Source of the DNA: an uncultured Ignavibacteriales bacterium | Lineage (GTDB): Bacteria; Bacteroidota; Ignavibacteria; Ch128b | DNA length: 41,603 bases | Direction: 5' to 3' | Assembly (NCBI GenBank): GCA_937138605.1 | Contig: CAKZPH010000147.1 | Coordinates: forward strand, 1 to 41,603 | Shown: positions 31,897 through 40,910 of the stretch, piece after piece | Numbering within the stretch: position 1 is the first letter of the stretch | How the letters are laid out: the number at the start of each line of letters is the position of its first letter | Translations under genes and position numbers: made by a program | Notes under the pieces: model-generated | Told to the model about the DNA's origin: nothing | Databases searched by the model: none | The model's input: the letters and a program-made list of their open reading frames with translations, nothing else

Positions 31897-33105
31897 TTGG
31901 AAATACTTAAAAATAAAAAAATAATTTTAGGGGTATGCGGCGGGATTGCCGCTTATAAGTCCTGTTTCCTAGTTCGTGAACTAATAAAACACGGTGCAGA
32001 AGTTCGCGTTATTATGACACCTGCTGCCTGTGAATTTGTAAGCCCACTTACATTTTCTACTTTATCTCGTAACGAGGTTATAGTTAACATTTTTCCTGAA
32101 AAAAAATCTAATACAGCTACATCAACATGGCATATTGACCTAGCACTCTGGGCTGACTTGTTTGTAATTGCACCAGCTACTGTTAACACGATTTCAAAAA
32201 TTAATTACGGAATTGCTGACAATGCTCTTACAACACTTGTTTCTGCCAGACGCTCACCATTGCTTATCGCTCCAGCTGCCGATGAAGACATGTATAACAG
32301 CTTTGAAAATCAAAAAAACATAAATGATTTAAAGTTAAAAGGTGTATTTTTCACAGAAGCAGAATACGGCGAATTAGCAAGCGGTTTAACCGGATTTGGT
32401 AGAATGGCTGAAGTTGATGAGATATTGAATCACATTAAAAAAATTTTATCAGGGTATCATAAAGACTTGTTAAAAAGAAAAATCCTAATTACTTCAGGTC
32501 CCACATATGAACCCATAGATGTCGTCAGGTTTATCGGAAATAGATCCAGTGGGAAAATGGGACATGCACTTGCTTGCGCAGCATTCTATCGTGGAGCAAA
32601 TGTTACAGTTATAACTGGTCCAACACAGTTAAAATATCCCAATGGAATTAAAGTAATTCACGTTGTAACAGCAGAGGAAATGTATAAGGCGGTTATTCAA
32701 GAATTTAAAAGAAATGAAATTTTTATATCTGCTGCAGCTGTTTCGGATTTTAAACCAAAAATTGTTTCAAAATCAAAAATCAAAAAAAATAGTGAAAAGT
32801 TTTTCATTGAATTAATACAAAATAAAGACATTTTGCTTGAAGTATCGAAATTTAAAAAGAAAAATCAAAAGTTGATTGGTTTTTCTGTCGAGACGGAAAA
32901 CGAAATTGAAAATTCTTTTGAAAAGATGAAAAAGAAAAAATTGCACTTGATTATTGTAAATAATCCTTTGGAAAAAGGCGCTGGTTTTGAAGTTGATACA
33001 AATAAAATAACAATTTTGAGAAAAGATGGAACAGTAAAATCATTTCCATTAAAATTTAAATTTGACATTGCAAACGACATTTTAAATGAAATAAAAGATT
33101 TATAA
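31897..33105 (+). CDS. coaBC: Bifunctional phosphopantothenoylcysteine decarboxylase / phosphopantothenate-cysteine ligase
   Basis: CoaBC makes 4'-phosphopantetheine in coenzyme A synthesis. The 402 residues contain an N-terminal flavin-dependent CoaC domain (about 1-180: GVCGGIAAYKS, the catalytic His in STWHIDLALWADLFVIAPAT, and NYGIADNALTT). A C-terminal CoaB ligase follows (about 195-400: ITSGPTYEPIDVVRFIGNRS, SGKMG, SAAAVSDF). The catalytic region lacks nothing obvious. It starts at a TTG (31897), 5 bases after rpoZ, and the next gene begins 11 bases after its stop. Confidence 0.96.
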   Translation: MEILKNKKIILGVCGGIAAYKSCFLVRELIKHGAEVRVIMTPAACEFVSPLTFSTLSRNEVIVNIFPEKKSNTATSTWHIDLALWADLFVIAPATVNTISKINYGIADNALTTLVSARRSPLLIAPAADEDMYNSFENQKNINDLKLKGVFFTEAEYGELASGLTGFGRMAEVDEILNHIKKILSGYHKDLLKRKILITSGPTYEPIDVVRFIGNRSSGKMGHALACAAFYRGANVTVITGPTQLKYPNGIKVIHVVTAEEMYKAVIQEFKRNEIFISAAAVSDFKPKIVSKSKIKKNSEKFFIELIQNKDILLEVSKFKKKNQKLIGFSVETENEIENSFEKMKKKKLHLIIVNNPLEKGAGFEVDTNKITILRKDGTVKSFPLKFKFDIANDILNEIKDL

Positions 33106-33116
33106 ATCAACATAGA

Positions 33117-33869
33117 ATGGAAGTTAATCTGGAAAATATTCTCAAAAAAATAGAAGATTTTTTTCAGTATCAGTCAGAATTGAACGTTCCGATTTATCTT
33201 CCTGAAAAATTCTTAGAAATAATCAATCAACAAATAAAACTTAATACTCAATTCATTGATTCTTTTCTATCAAAAATTAGTGAACCATTTGTAGGAGCAA
33301 AATCTCTTTCAGAACTAGATTCATTAATTAATAAGTGTGTTAAATGCTCATTAGGCAATTTGAGAAAGAATTTTGTTTTTGGAGTGGGCAATCCAAATGC
33401 TGATATAGTCTTTGTGGGCGAAGCACCAGGTGCAGATGAAGATGAACAAGGCGAACCTTTCGTTGGGAAAGCTGGAAAGCTTTTAACTGAAACTTTATCG
33501 ACTCTAGGTTTTCGTAGAGACGAAGTTTACATATGTAATATTTTAAAATGTCGACCGCCTAATAATAGAGACCCCCTACCAGCCGAAGTTGAAAAATGCG
33601 AACCGTATTTGCTTAAGCAACTGAGTCTTATCAAACCAAAAATAATTGTAGCACTTGGTAGAATTGCTGGAAACACGTTATTGAAGAAGAATGAGACACT
33701 ATCAAATCTTCGAAAGAATATTTTTAATTACTATGATATTCCCTTTTTTGTAACTTTTCATCCTGCTGCAATTTTACGTAATCCCAATTGGAAAAGAGAT
33801 TTTGAGAAGGATCTTGAAATAATGAAAGAGTTTTATTTAAGTTTAGCAGAGAAGAAAAAAGTTTTATAG
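33117..33869 (+). CDS. Family 4 uracil-DNA glycosylase (4Fe-4S)
   Basis: Removes uracil arising from cytosine deamination in DNA. The 250-residue protein has an extra N-terminal region of about 70 residues and then the family 4 core. Cysteines for the iron-sulfur cluster are Cys74 and Cys77 (CVKC), Cys145 (KCRPPNNRDPLP) and Cys161. Motif A is GEAPGADEDEQGEPF (101-115), the aromatic/GKAG segment follows, and motif B is FHPAAILRNP. It sits between coaBC and dnaB on the same strand, with gaps of 11 and 10 bases, so it is likely part of that unit. Confidence 0.93.
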   Translation: MEVNLENILKKIEDFFQYQSELNVPIYLPEKFLEIINQQIKLNTQFIDSFLSKISEPFVGAKSLSELDSLINKCVKCSLGNLRKNFVFGVGNPNADIVFVGEAPGADEDEQGEPFVGKAGKLLTETLSTLGFRRDEVYICNILKCRPPNNRDPLPAEVEKCEPYLLKQLSLIKPKIIVALGRIAGNTLLKKNETLSNLRKNIFNYYDIPFFVTFHPAAILRNPNWKRDFEKDLEIMKEFYLSLAEKKKVL

Positions 33870-33879
33870 TTAAGCTTTT

Positions 33880-35325
33880 ATGGCTAAGTCAAAACAAAAT
33901 AAAATTCAAACAAAAATCACCTTAGATACTCATCAAACTCAATTACCCCATGCCTTTGATATTGAACAAAGTGTATTAGGAGCCGCCCTCTCTGATTCTC
34001 ATTCACTAAGTAAAGTCATTGAATTTATTCAAAATGAAGAAGTGTTTTATTACGAAGCGCATCAAAAAATATTCAGAATAATAAAGGCATTATACAACTT
34101 TGGAACGCAAGTCGATACTTTAGTTGTAGTAGAAGAACTTCGCAGACGAAACGACTTAGAAGAAGTAGGTGGTGCTGCATATATTGCAAGCCTATCAAAC
34201 AATATTTTAAGTCAGGCCTACGTCGATCAGCACTGCAAAATTTTAATAGAGAAATATATGTTGCGTCAATTAATCAATCATTCACTTAGAATTGCGCAAC
34301 TTTGTTATGAGAATCAAAAAGATACATTTGAAATTCTAGATGAAGCTGAAAGTGGAATATTTGAAATTTCTGAGAACAAATACAAAAAAACTTACTTCTC
34401 AATAAAAAGCATTTTACCCTCAACAGTTGAAATCATAAACAAAGCAAGAGATAAACAAATATCAGGTATTGCCACAGGATTTTATAAATTTGATGAACTA
34501 ACCGACGGCCTGCACAATTCGGACTTAATAATTTTAGCAGCAAGACCGGGCGTTGGTAAAACCGCCCTGGCTCTCTCCATAGCAAGAAACATTACTAAAA
34601 ATTTGGAACTTCCGGTAGGATTTTTCAGTCTTGAAATGTCCCTTCAGCAAATCATTTTGCGTTTGCTTTCGATGGAAAGTGGCATAAGTATGCTAAAACT
34701 TCGTTCGAAGAGATTAAATAACGATGAAGAGTTAAATTTAATGAAAGCGATTCGTGCTCTTTCTAATTACAATATTTTCATTGACGATACTCCCGCCTTA
34801 AGTTTACTTGAATTGCGTGCAAAAGCCAGAAGAATGATTGTTGAAGAAGGTGTTAAAATAATTTTTGTTGACTATTTGCAGTTAATGCAAGGACCTGCAA
34901 ACTCAGAGACTCGTGAACGGGAAATTTCTTTTATATCGCGTGGTCTAAAAAGCTTGGCAAAAGAGTTAGATATTCCAGTGGTAGCATTAGCACAGTTAAA
35001 TCGACAGGTGGAAGCAAGAAGAGACAGAAGACCAATTCTATCAGATTTACGTGAGTCTGGTGCAATTGAACAAGATGCTGATATAGTTACATTTATTCAT
35101 CGCCCCGAAACTTCTGTCGAAGAAGATGAAATCAATACTCGTAACCTGGTTGAAATCATCATAGCCAAGCAAAGAAATGGTCCAACAGCAGAATTCCCAC
35201 TCGTTTTCATTCCAAACGCAGCAAGATTCGAAAATCCAGAATTGGATTTTGCATTGAATTACAAAGTCTCGAATCTGGCTGGTCAAAACCAATTCCCCGA
35301 TATAGATAGAGAACCGAACTTTTAG
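33880..35325 (+). CDS. dnaB: Replicative DNA helicase DnaB
   Basis: Hexameric helicase that unwinds DNA ahead of the replisome. The 481 residues consist of an N-terminal all-helical domain (about 20-125, DIEQSVLGAALSDS), a linker helix, and the RecA-like ATPase domain (about 195-455). The ATPase domain has Walker A ARPGVGKTA (221-229), the GFFSLEMS motif, Walker B IIFVDYLQLM, and the LAQLNR/DLRESGAIEQDAD motifs. No intein is present in the usual insertion sites. It is the last gene of the plus-strand unit starting at yicC or rpoZ; a hairpin terminator overlaps its stop codon. Confidence 0.97.
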   Translation: MAKSKQNKIQTKITLDTHQTQLPHAFDIEQSVLGAALSDSHSLSKVIEFIQNEEVFYYEAHQKIFRIIKALYNFGTQVDTLVVVEELRRRNDLEEVGGAAYIASLSNNILSQAYVDQHCKILIEKYMLRQLINHSLRIAQLCYENQKDTFEILDEAESGIFEISENKYKKTYFSIKSILPSTVEIINKARDKQISGIATGFYKFDELTDGLHNSDLIILAARPGVGKTALALSIARNITKNLELPVGFFSLEMSLQQIILRLLSMESGISMLKLRSKRLNNDEELNLMKAIRALSNYNIFIDDTPALSLLELRAKARRMIVEEGVKIIFVDYLQLMQGPANSETREREISFISRGLKSLAKELDIPVVALAQLNRQVEARRDRRPILSDLRESGAIEQDADIVTFIHRPETSVEEDEINTRNLVEIIIAKQRNGPTAEFPLVFIPNAARFENPELDFALNYKVSNLAGQNQFPDIDREPNF

Positions 35326-35347
35326 ATTTTGTTAATCTGATTTTTTG
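35322..35347 (+). terminator. Rho-independent terminator after dnaB
   Basis: TTAGATT (35322-35328) pairs with AATCTGA (35334-35340), a 7-bp stem with one T-G pair and a 5-base loop, followed by six T residues (35341-35346). The TAG stop of dnaB lies inside the stem. The stem is AT-rich and so only moderately stable, but the T-run is good. Confidence 0.65.
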
Positions 35348-35453
35348 TCAACTCCTCTACATTAATAAAAATTTATAAATAGCTTTGTAAAGTACATACC
35401 TTAATTCTTAAGCTTTTTAATTATTTTTGCATGACATTTAAGCGAGTTAGTGA

Positions 35454-36422
35454 ATGAAAAGCAAAGCAACTATACTTGGAATTGATGTCGGGGGAACCAC
35501 AATAAAATTTGGTGTGGTAAAAAATAATAAGATAATCTTTGAATATATGTTACCAACGTTAGCTTACGAAAATCCAGGTAAAGTTCTTTCACAACTCAAT
35601 ATAGGTGTAAAAAAAATTTTTGAAGTTTATAAAAAGTCTGATTTTATTGGTATTGGCATCGGATTCCCGGGAAAAGTTGATATTGAAACAGGAATAGTAA
35701 CATCAGCACCAAACTTTAGAAATTGGAAGAAAATTCAAGTTAGAAAATCATTGGAGTCGTATAAACTACCAATTTTTATTGATAACGATGCAAACTGTGC
35801 CGCTCTCGGAGAACTTTATTTTGGTTCTGGCAATAATCTTGAAAATTTCATAATGGTAACACTTGGAACAGGCGTTGGTGGTGGAATTATAATCAACAAG
35901 AAACTATTCCGTGGTGAAAGTGGTGGAGCAGGAGAAATTGGGCACATCACAATTGATTACTCTGGACCAAAATGTAAGTGTGGAAAGCACGGCTGTGTTG
36001 AAGCTTACGCAGGTAATAACTACATCAAACAACGAACTATTCAAAAACTAAATGAATATCCTGATTCACTTATATTAAAATTAGTTGATCATAATTTAGA
36101 GGCTATCGAGCCTAAAATAATTAATGAGGCAGCTAAAAAAGGTGATGAACTTGCCATAAAAATTTTAAAGGAAACTGGTTATTACATTGGTATTGGATTA
36201 GCAAATATTGCAAATACTCTCGATATTAAAACATTTATAATTGGTGGTGGAACATCAGGTGCAGGAAAAACTTTACTAGATGCAATAAAACAATCAATTA
36301 AAAATCATGGCATTCATGATATCGTTAGAGACGTGAGAGTTATCCAGGCACGATTAAAAAACAAATCTGGAATCTTTGGCGCTGCATCGTTAGTATTAAG
36401 TTCACAATTATATCAAAAATGA
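35454..36422 (+). CDS. ROK-family sugar kinase (glucokinase-like)
   Basis: A 322-residue ROK protein. It has the ATP-binding phosphate-1 loop GIDVGGTTIKFG (9-20), the catalytic Asp112 in IDNDANCAALGE, TLGTGVGGGIII (136-147), and the zinc site: His164 in GEIGH with CKCGKHGC (Cys174, Cys176, Cys181). It lacks a DNA-binding N-terminus, so it is a kinase rather than a NagC-type repressor. The likely substrate is glucose or a related hexose; N-acetyl sugars cannot be excluded. A TATTTTTG at 35422-35429 could be a -7 element. Its TGA stop overlaps the lptD-like ATG by 4 bases. Confidence 0.9.
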   Translation: MKSKATILGIDVGGTTIKFGVVKNNKIIFEYMLPTLAYENPGKVLSQLNIGVKKIFEVYKKSDFIGIGIGFPGKVDIETGIVTSAPNFRNWKKIQVRKSLESYKLPIFIDNDANCAALGELYFGSGNNLENFIMVTLGTGVGGGIIINKKLFRGESGGAGEIGHITIDYSGPKCKCGKHGCVEAYAGNNYIKQRTIQKLNEYPDSLILKLVDHNLEAIEPKIINEAAKKGDELAIKILKETGYYIGIGLANIANTLDIKTFIIGGGTSGAGKTLLDAIKQSIKNHGIHDIVRDVRVIQARLKNKSGIFGAASLVLSSQLYQK

Positions 36423-38944
36423 AAATTAAAAATTTCCTTATTTTACTTTTTCTCTCATCACTTCACAGTTTTATATATTCTCAATCCGATACAACTGCTA
36501 CAATAGATACAGTCAAAAAAAGATCATCTGTTGATGATATAATTTATTATTCCTCCTATGATTCAATCATCTATGATATTACAAACAAAAAAATGTTCCT
36601 TTATGGTAGATCAGAGATAAAGTATAAAACAATGGAGTTGAATTCTGAAAATATTGATATTGATTGGAACATAAGTTTACTTAAAGCTAAAGGAATAATT
36701 GGTAGAGATTCAATTGATACTGCAAAGACAATCTTGATAAATCCACCAATTCTTAAAGATGCAGGTGAAGAATATCGTGGTACCGAAATTCGTTATAACT
36801 TTCAAACTCAACAAGGTTCAATATCCTATGCTGAATCGGAAAGTGATGGACAAAAATATTATGGTAAAAAAATCAAAAAGATTGAAAGTAAAACTTATTT
36901 AGTATGTGATGGTCAATATACGTCTTGTGATGCCTCTGAGCCACATTATTATTTTTATAGCCCGCAGATGAAAGTTATTCATCAAGAGCAAATCATAGCA
37001 AAATGGATTTGGTTTTACGTAGCAGATATTCCCTTTCCATTTCCTTTACCCTTTGCTGTTTTTCCAAATCAATCAGGAAGGCGAAGTGGGATAATTTCGC
37101 CAGCGTTTGGATATCGTAAGGATTTAGGAAGATATCTTTCCCATCTCGGTTATTTTTGGGCTATAAATGATTACGTCGATTTAGCATTGATTGGTGATCT
37201 TTATTCGAAAGGAGGTTACTCTATTAATTCACGTTTTAGATATGTGAAAAGATATAATTACAATGGGCAGTTAGAATTATCATACGTCGATAACGATTAT
37301 GGAGAACCAACTGATCCAGATTATTCTAGACGGCAGGAATACCGAATTTTTTATTATCACAATCAAGAAATAAGTCCAACCACTCGTCTTAATATCAATT
37401 TAAACTTTTTATCAAATAATTACTTTCAAAACAAAAGCTCATCCATTTCTGAAATTTTAAATGATCAGGTAAATTCCTCTGCAAGTTTCACAAAAAATTT
37501 TGAGGAAAAAGGGATTAATCTTTCAGTTTATTACAGCAGAAATCAAAATCTAAGAAGTGGGAATATATCTGAAGTTTTACCAAGCATTCAGTTATCATTT
37601 CAACCAATATATCCATTTAAAAAAGACATAAAGAAAAAAATCAAAGAAGGTGGATTGCTTGAAGAGGCTTGGTATGAAAAAATAGGAATAAACTACGGCA
37701 CCCAGCTTCTAAATAAACGTGATATAGTCAATCGAAATATCAACATCCGTGGTGGAATAAGTCACAATGCATCCGCCTTCATCTCAAGCAAATTAAAGTA
37801 TTTCAATATTACAAACTCGTTGAGTTATTCCGAATTATGGTATAACAAAAAAATTGAAAAGCTCGCATATATTAACTATCGAGGTGAAGATTCAATTGTT
37901 ACAAGAGATGTCAGAAGAATTAGTGCTGTGAGAACCTTTCGATACAGTACATCAATAAACACCAAACTTTACGGAATTCTTAGACCTGATGCGTTAGGAG
38001 TAACGGCTTTTCGTCACACACTCACTCCCTCTATAAGCTACCACTATCAACCTGATTTTTCAAAACCCTTCTGGGGATACTACGGAACTTACGTTAACTC
38101 AAAAGGAAACATTGTAAAATATTCTTACTATGAACGAGAAATTTTTGGTGGTCCCGGTATTGGAGAAGTTCAAAGCATTGGACTTAATATAGGTAATAAC
38201 TTTGAAATGAAACTGAAACCCTCAAAAAGAGATACAGCACAACAAGAAAGGAAAATTCAACTTCTCAATTTAAGTGGAAACATATCTTATAATTTTGCAG
38301 CAAGTGAATTTAAACTTTCAAACTTGAACATAAACTTTTACACTAATGTGGCAAATTTACTATCAATAAATGGTGGAATGAGTTATGACCCTTATGTATA
38401 TGATCGTGAAAAGAAACAACGGGTAAATAAATTGCTGCTCTCTGAAGGAATCGGCTTTCTTAGACTTTCTGACTTTAATTTAAGCTTTAGCATGTCATTA
38501 TCAGGTGAACAGCTCAAATCAAAAAAACAGACAGAGAAGGACACAATTGAAGGGACTTCTGTAGCAAATCCAGTATTTCAGCAGACGATGAGCCAAAACG
38601 ACATCCCTGATTATACAATACCATGGAATTTATCACTCGGTCTCTCTTATTACTTGAGTAAACCAACACCGGATTTTGTTACTAAAAATATAAATTTGAA
38701 CTACTCTTTAAGTTTCAACCTAACTGATCATTGGAAGTTTTCTATAAATGGTGGATATGATTTTTCAGATAAGGAACTTACTGCTACAGTAGTGAGAATT
38801 TCCCGTGATTTACACTGCTGGAACCTGAATTTTGATTGGACTCCAATGGGGTATTATCGTGGATACAGGCTTGAGATAAAAGTTAAGGCACCACAACTGC
38901 AAGATTTAAAGATTACAAAGCAAGGTGGAATTTACGCAAGGTAA
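36419..38944 (+). CDS. LptD-like outer-membrane LPS assembly protein
   Basis: An 841-residue outer-membrane protein with a signal peptide (about 1-21). The short N-terminal OstA/LptD-like beta-jellyroll (about 40-170) contains DIIYYSSYDSIIYDITNKK, KKMFLYGRSEIKYK and LVCDGQYTSCDASEPHYYFY. A long beta-barrel follows to the C-terminus. It fits the Bacteroidota-type LptD family, which inserts lipopolysaccharide into the outer leaflet with LptE. Lengths and the VAD-IPFPFPLPFAVFPN segment, where the barrel begins, agree with that family. It overlaps the ROK gene by 4 bases and is followed after 2 bases by a NYN-domain gene. LptD proper rather than another barrel is likely but not certain. Confidence 0.85.
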   Translation: MKIKNFLILLFLSSLHSFIYSQSDTTATIDTVKKRSSVDDIIYYSSYDSIIYDITNKKMFLYGRSEIKYKTMELNSENIDIDWNISLLKAKGIIGRDSIDTAKTILINPPILKDAGEEYRGTEIRYNFQTQQGSISYAESESDGQKYYGKKIKKIESKTYLVCDGQYTSCDASEPHYYFYSPQMKVIHQEQIIAKWIWFYVADIPFPFPLPFAVFPNQSGRRSGIISPAFGYRKDLGRYLSHLGYFWAINDYVDLALIGDLYSKGGYSINSRFRYVKRYNYNGQLELSYVDNDYGEPTDPDYSRRQEYRIFYYHNQEISPTTRLNINLNFLSNNYFQNKSSSISEILNDQVNSSASFTKNFEEKGINLSVYYSRNQNLRSGNISEVLPSIQLSFQPIYPFKKDIKKKIKEGGLLEEAWYEKIGINYGTQLLNKRDIVNRNINIRGGISHNASAFISSKLKYFNITNSLSYSELWYNKKIEKLAYINYRGEDSIVTRDVRRISAVRTFRYSTSINTKLYGILRPDALGVTAFRHTLTPSISYHYQPDFSKPFWGYYGTYVNSKGNIVKYSYYEREIFGGPGIGEVQSIGLNIGNNFEMKLKPSKRDTAQQERKIQLLNLSGNISYNFAASEFKLSNLNINFYTNVANLLSINGGMSYDPYVYDREKKQRVNKLLLSEGIGFLRLSDFNLSFSMSLSGEQLKSKKQTEKDTIEGTSVANPVFQQTMSQNDIPDYTIPWNLSLGLSYYLSKPTPDFVTKNINLNYSLSFNLTDHWKFSINGGYDFSDKELTATVVRISRDLHCWNLNFDWTPMGYYRGYRLEIKVKAPQLQDLKITKQGGIYAR

Positions 38945-38946
38945 GC

Positions 38947-39423
38947 ATGAGGAAATATTTAATTGATGGAAATAACATTATTCACGCAGATAAGAACCTG
39001 AAAAGCTTATTTGAGAAAGACAAACTTCTTGCTCGAGATACTTTAATTTCATTAGTAAATGATTTCATGCTTAATTCAAAGAACGAAGCGATTATTTTTT
39101 TTGATGGATTTGAGTATGTAAAATCATATTCCCGTGTGGGCAAAAACGTTTTCGTAAAATTTGCAAAGAATCATCCAGCTGATAAAGCAATCCGAATTAC
39201 GATAGACAATGAAAAGAATAAAAAAATTTTAATTGTTGTCTCATCCGATTATGAAATTCAGAATTATGCGAGAATAAATTTAGCTCAGGTTCAATCTGCA
39301 GAAATTTTTCTAAAATCGATTAGCAAATCAAAGAAAACAAACAATCCTAAGTTTGATGGTAAAATTCCCAACAGTGAAATAAGAGAATGGATAGAAATTT
39401 TTGAGAAAGGAAAAGAGAATTAG
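38947..39423 (+). CDS. NYN-domain (YacP-like) putative ribonuclease
   Basis: The 158-residue protein resembles the YacP/Rae1 group of the PIN-like NYN superfamily. The N-terminus YLIDGNNIIHAD (4-15) has the conserved Asp7 and Asn pair. A second acidic strand is IIFFDGFE (about 49-56), and the third is IVVSSDYEIQNYAR (about 97-110), with the SSD acidic residue. In Firmicutes, Rae1 cleaves mRNA on the ribosome; whether this protein does is unknown. It follows the lptD-like gene by 2 bases and is likely translated from the same mRNA. It ends 10 bases before the convergent phoU. Confidence 0.85.
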   Translation: MRKYLIDGNNIIHADKNLKSLFEKDKLLARDTLISLVNDFMLNSKNEAIIFFDGFEYVKSYSRVGKNVFVKFAKNHPADKAIRITIDNEKNKKILIVVSSDYEIQNYARINLAQVQSAEIFLKSISKSKKTNNPKFDGKIPNSEIREWIEIFEKGKEN

Positions 39424-39432
39424 TAGTAAATT

Positions 39433-40143
39433 TTATTCTTCTGTTTCTAATTGATTTTTTGATTGTTCCTTCTCAGCCCACTTCATCAATTTGTGTTTGT
39501 GAGAGACAATTTCAGCACTAATCATAAAAATCACATCTTCTGCAATGTTTGTTGAATGATCTGCAAGTCTTTCCACATGTCTTGATAAAATCATAAGATG
39601 AGAAGCTGGTTCAATTAGTTCATGTTTTTCTTTCATCTTATCAATTAAGTAGTAGAAAATATTTTTGTTGTAACCATCAACCACATTATCTTCACCGCAT
39701 ACTTTATTTGCTAATTCAAGATCACGATTAATAAATGAATCGATGGCTTCTTTAAACATTTGTTTGGAGAATTTAACCATATCAATAATTTTTGATTCCA
39801 CTACAAGGTCATAATGATTAATGAGTGGCTTTACTCTTTGAGTTATATTAACAGCAATATCTCCACATCTTTCAAGCTGATTGTTCACCATAAGTGATGT
39901 AAGAATAAATCTTAAATCAACAGCGAATGGCTGAAAGAGAGCTAAAATATTTTCGCATTGAGTTTTAATAAGATTATCATAAGCATCTATTTCTCGATCC
40001 TTTGCTTTGATTTTTTTGCAAAGTTCTAAGTCAGATGTTTCCAATGCTGTTAGAGCATTTTCGACCATTTCATCGACAATACTAGCCATTTTAACAATAT
40101 TAGTTTTAAGTGACTCTAATTCTTGTTCGAAATGTTTTTGCAT
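39433..40143 (-). CDS. phoU: Phosphate-specific transport system accessory protein PhoU
   Basis: PhoU is a metal-binding regulator that represses the Pho response when phosphate is plentiful and controls the PstSCAB transporter. The 236 residues form two similar three-helix PhoU domains. The first contains VDEMVENALTALETSD and AFQ-type FAVDLRFILTSLMVNNQLERCGDIAVNI. The second contains SHLMILSRHVERLADHSTNIAEDVIF, with the E(x)xxD metal ligands. A strong Shine-Dalgarno (AGGAGG) precedes the ATG. It lies 8 bases after pstB, so it is the last gene of pstA-pstB-phoU. Confidence 0.96.
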   Translation of the reverse strand: MQKHFEQELESLKTNIVKMASIVDEMVENALTALETSDLELCKKIKAKDREIDAYDNLIKTQCENILALFQPFAVDLRFILTSLMVNNQLERCGDIAVNITQRVKPLINHYDLVVESKIIDMVKFSKQMFKEAIDSFINRDLELANKVCGEDNVVDGYNKNIFYYLIDKMKEKHELIEPASHLMILSRHVERLADHSTNIAEDVIFMISAEIVSHKHKLMKWAEKEQSKNQLETEE

Positions 40144-40151
40144 AAATCCTC

Positions 40152-40910
40152 CTATCCAAACCGACCTGTAATATAATCTTCAGTTTGTTTTTCTTTTGGA
40201 GAAGTGAACATAATTCTCGTCTCATCAAATTCAATTAGTTTTCCCATATAAAAAAATCCAGTGTAGTCACTTACTCGTGCTGCCTGTTGCATATTGTGGG
40301 TTACGATTACAATAGTGTAATTCATTTTTAGTTCAAAAATTAAATCTTCAATCTTGGTTGTTGAAATTGGATCGAGTGCACTAGCTGGTTCATCCATAAG
40401 TAAAATTTCTGGATCTATCGCAAGCGCTCTGGCAATACATAATCTCTGCTGCTGTCCCCCTGAAAGCATAAGAGCACTTTTCTTGAGTTCATCTTTAACT
40501 TCATCCCACAAAGCGGAACGACGTAAACTTCGTTCAACAATTTCATCAAGTGTGGTTTTATCTTTTATACCTTGAATTCGCGGACCATACGCCACATTAT
40601 CATAAATAGATTTTGGAAATGGATTAGACTTTTGAAAAATCATTCCAACTCTTTTTCGCAACTCAACTACATCAATATTGTCTTTATAAATATTAACTCC
40701 ATCAATAAAAATATCCCCTTCAACTTTTATATCTTCAATTAAATCATTCATACGATTTAAAGTTCTCAAAAAAGTTGATTTTCCACATCCTGATGGGCCA
40801 ATTAGTGCAGTAACTTTCTTTTCCGGAATATCCATGGAAATATCAAACAGAGCTTGCTTTTTGTTGTAATAAAAATTCAGATTGCGAGTTTTTATCTTTA
40901 TGTTTTCCAT
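40152..40910 (-). CDS. pstB: Phosphate ABC transporter ATP-binding protein PstB
   Basis: The ATPase that powers high-affinity phosphate import. The 252 residues have Walker A GPSGCGKS (38-45), the Q-loop [18 protein letters not shown] (92-109), the ABC signature LSGGQQQRL (149-157), Walker B ILLMDEP (169-175) and the switch VTHN. The phosphate-importer-specific motif NPFP after the Q-loop is present. The ATG abuts the TAA of pstA with no spacer, and phoU follows, the standard order. No anomaly. Confidence 0.97.
   Translation of the reverse strand: MENIKIKTRNLNFYYNKKQALFDISMDIPEKKVTALIGPSGCGKSTFLRTLNRMNDLIEDIKVEGDIFIDGVNIYKDNIDVVELRKRVGMIFQKSNPFPKSIYDNVAYGPRIQGIKDKTTLDEIVERSLRRSALWDEVKDELKKSALMLSGGQQQRLCIARALAIDPEILLMDEPASALDPISTTKIEDLIFELKMNYTIVIVTHNMQQAARVSDYTGFFYMGKLIEFDETRIMFTSPKEKQTEDYITGRFG

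Noticed and set aside
33880-35325. Possible intein in dnaB
   Set aside because: The protein is 481 residues with uninterrupted Walker A and later motifs, so no insertion is present.
35422-35429. TATTTTTG before the ROK gene as a firm promoter
   Set aside because: No TTTG-like element lies 19-21 bases upstream, and such an AT-rich octamer is expected by chance in this sequence; kept only as a possibility.
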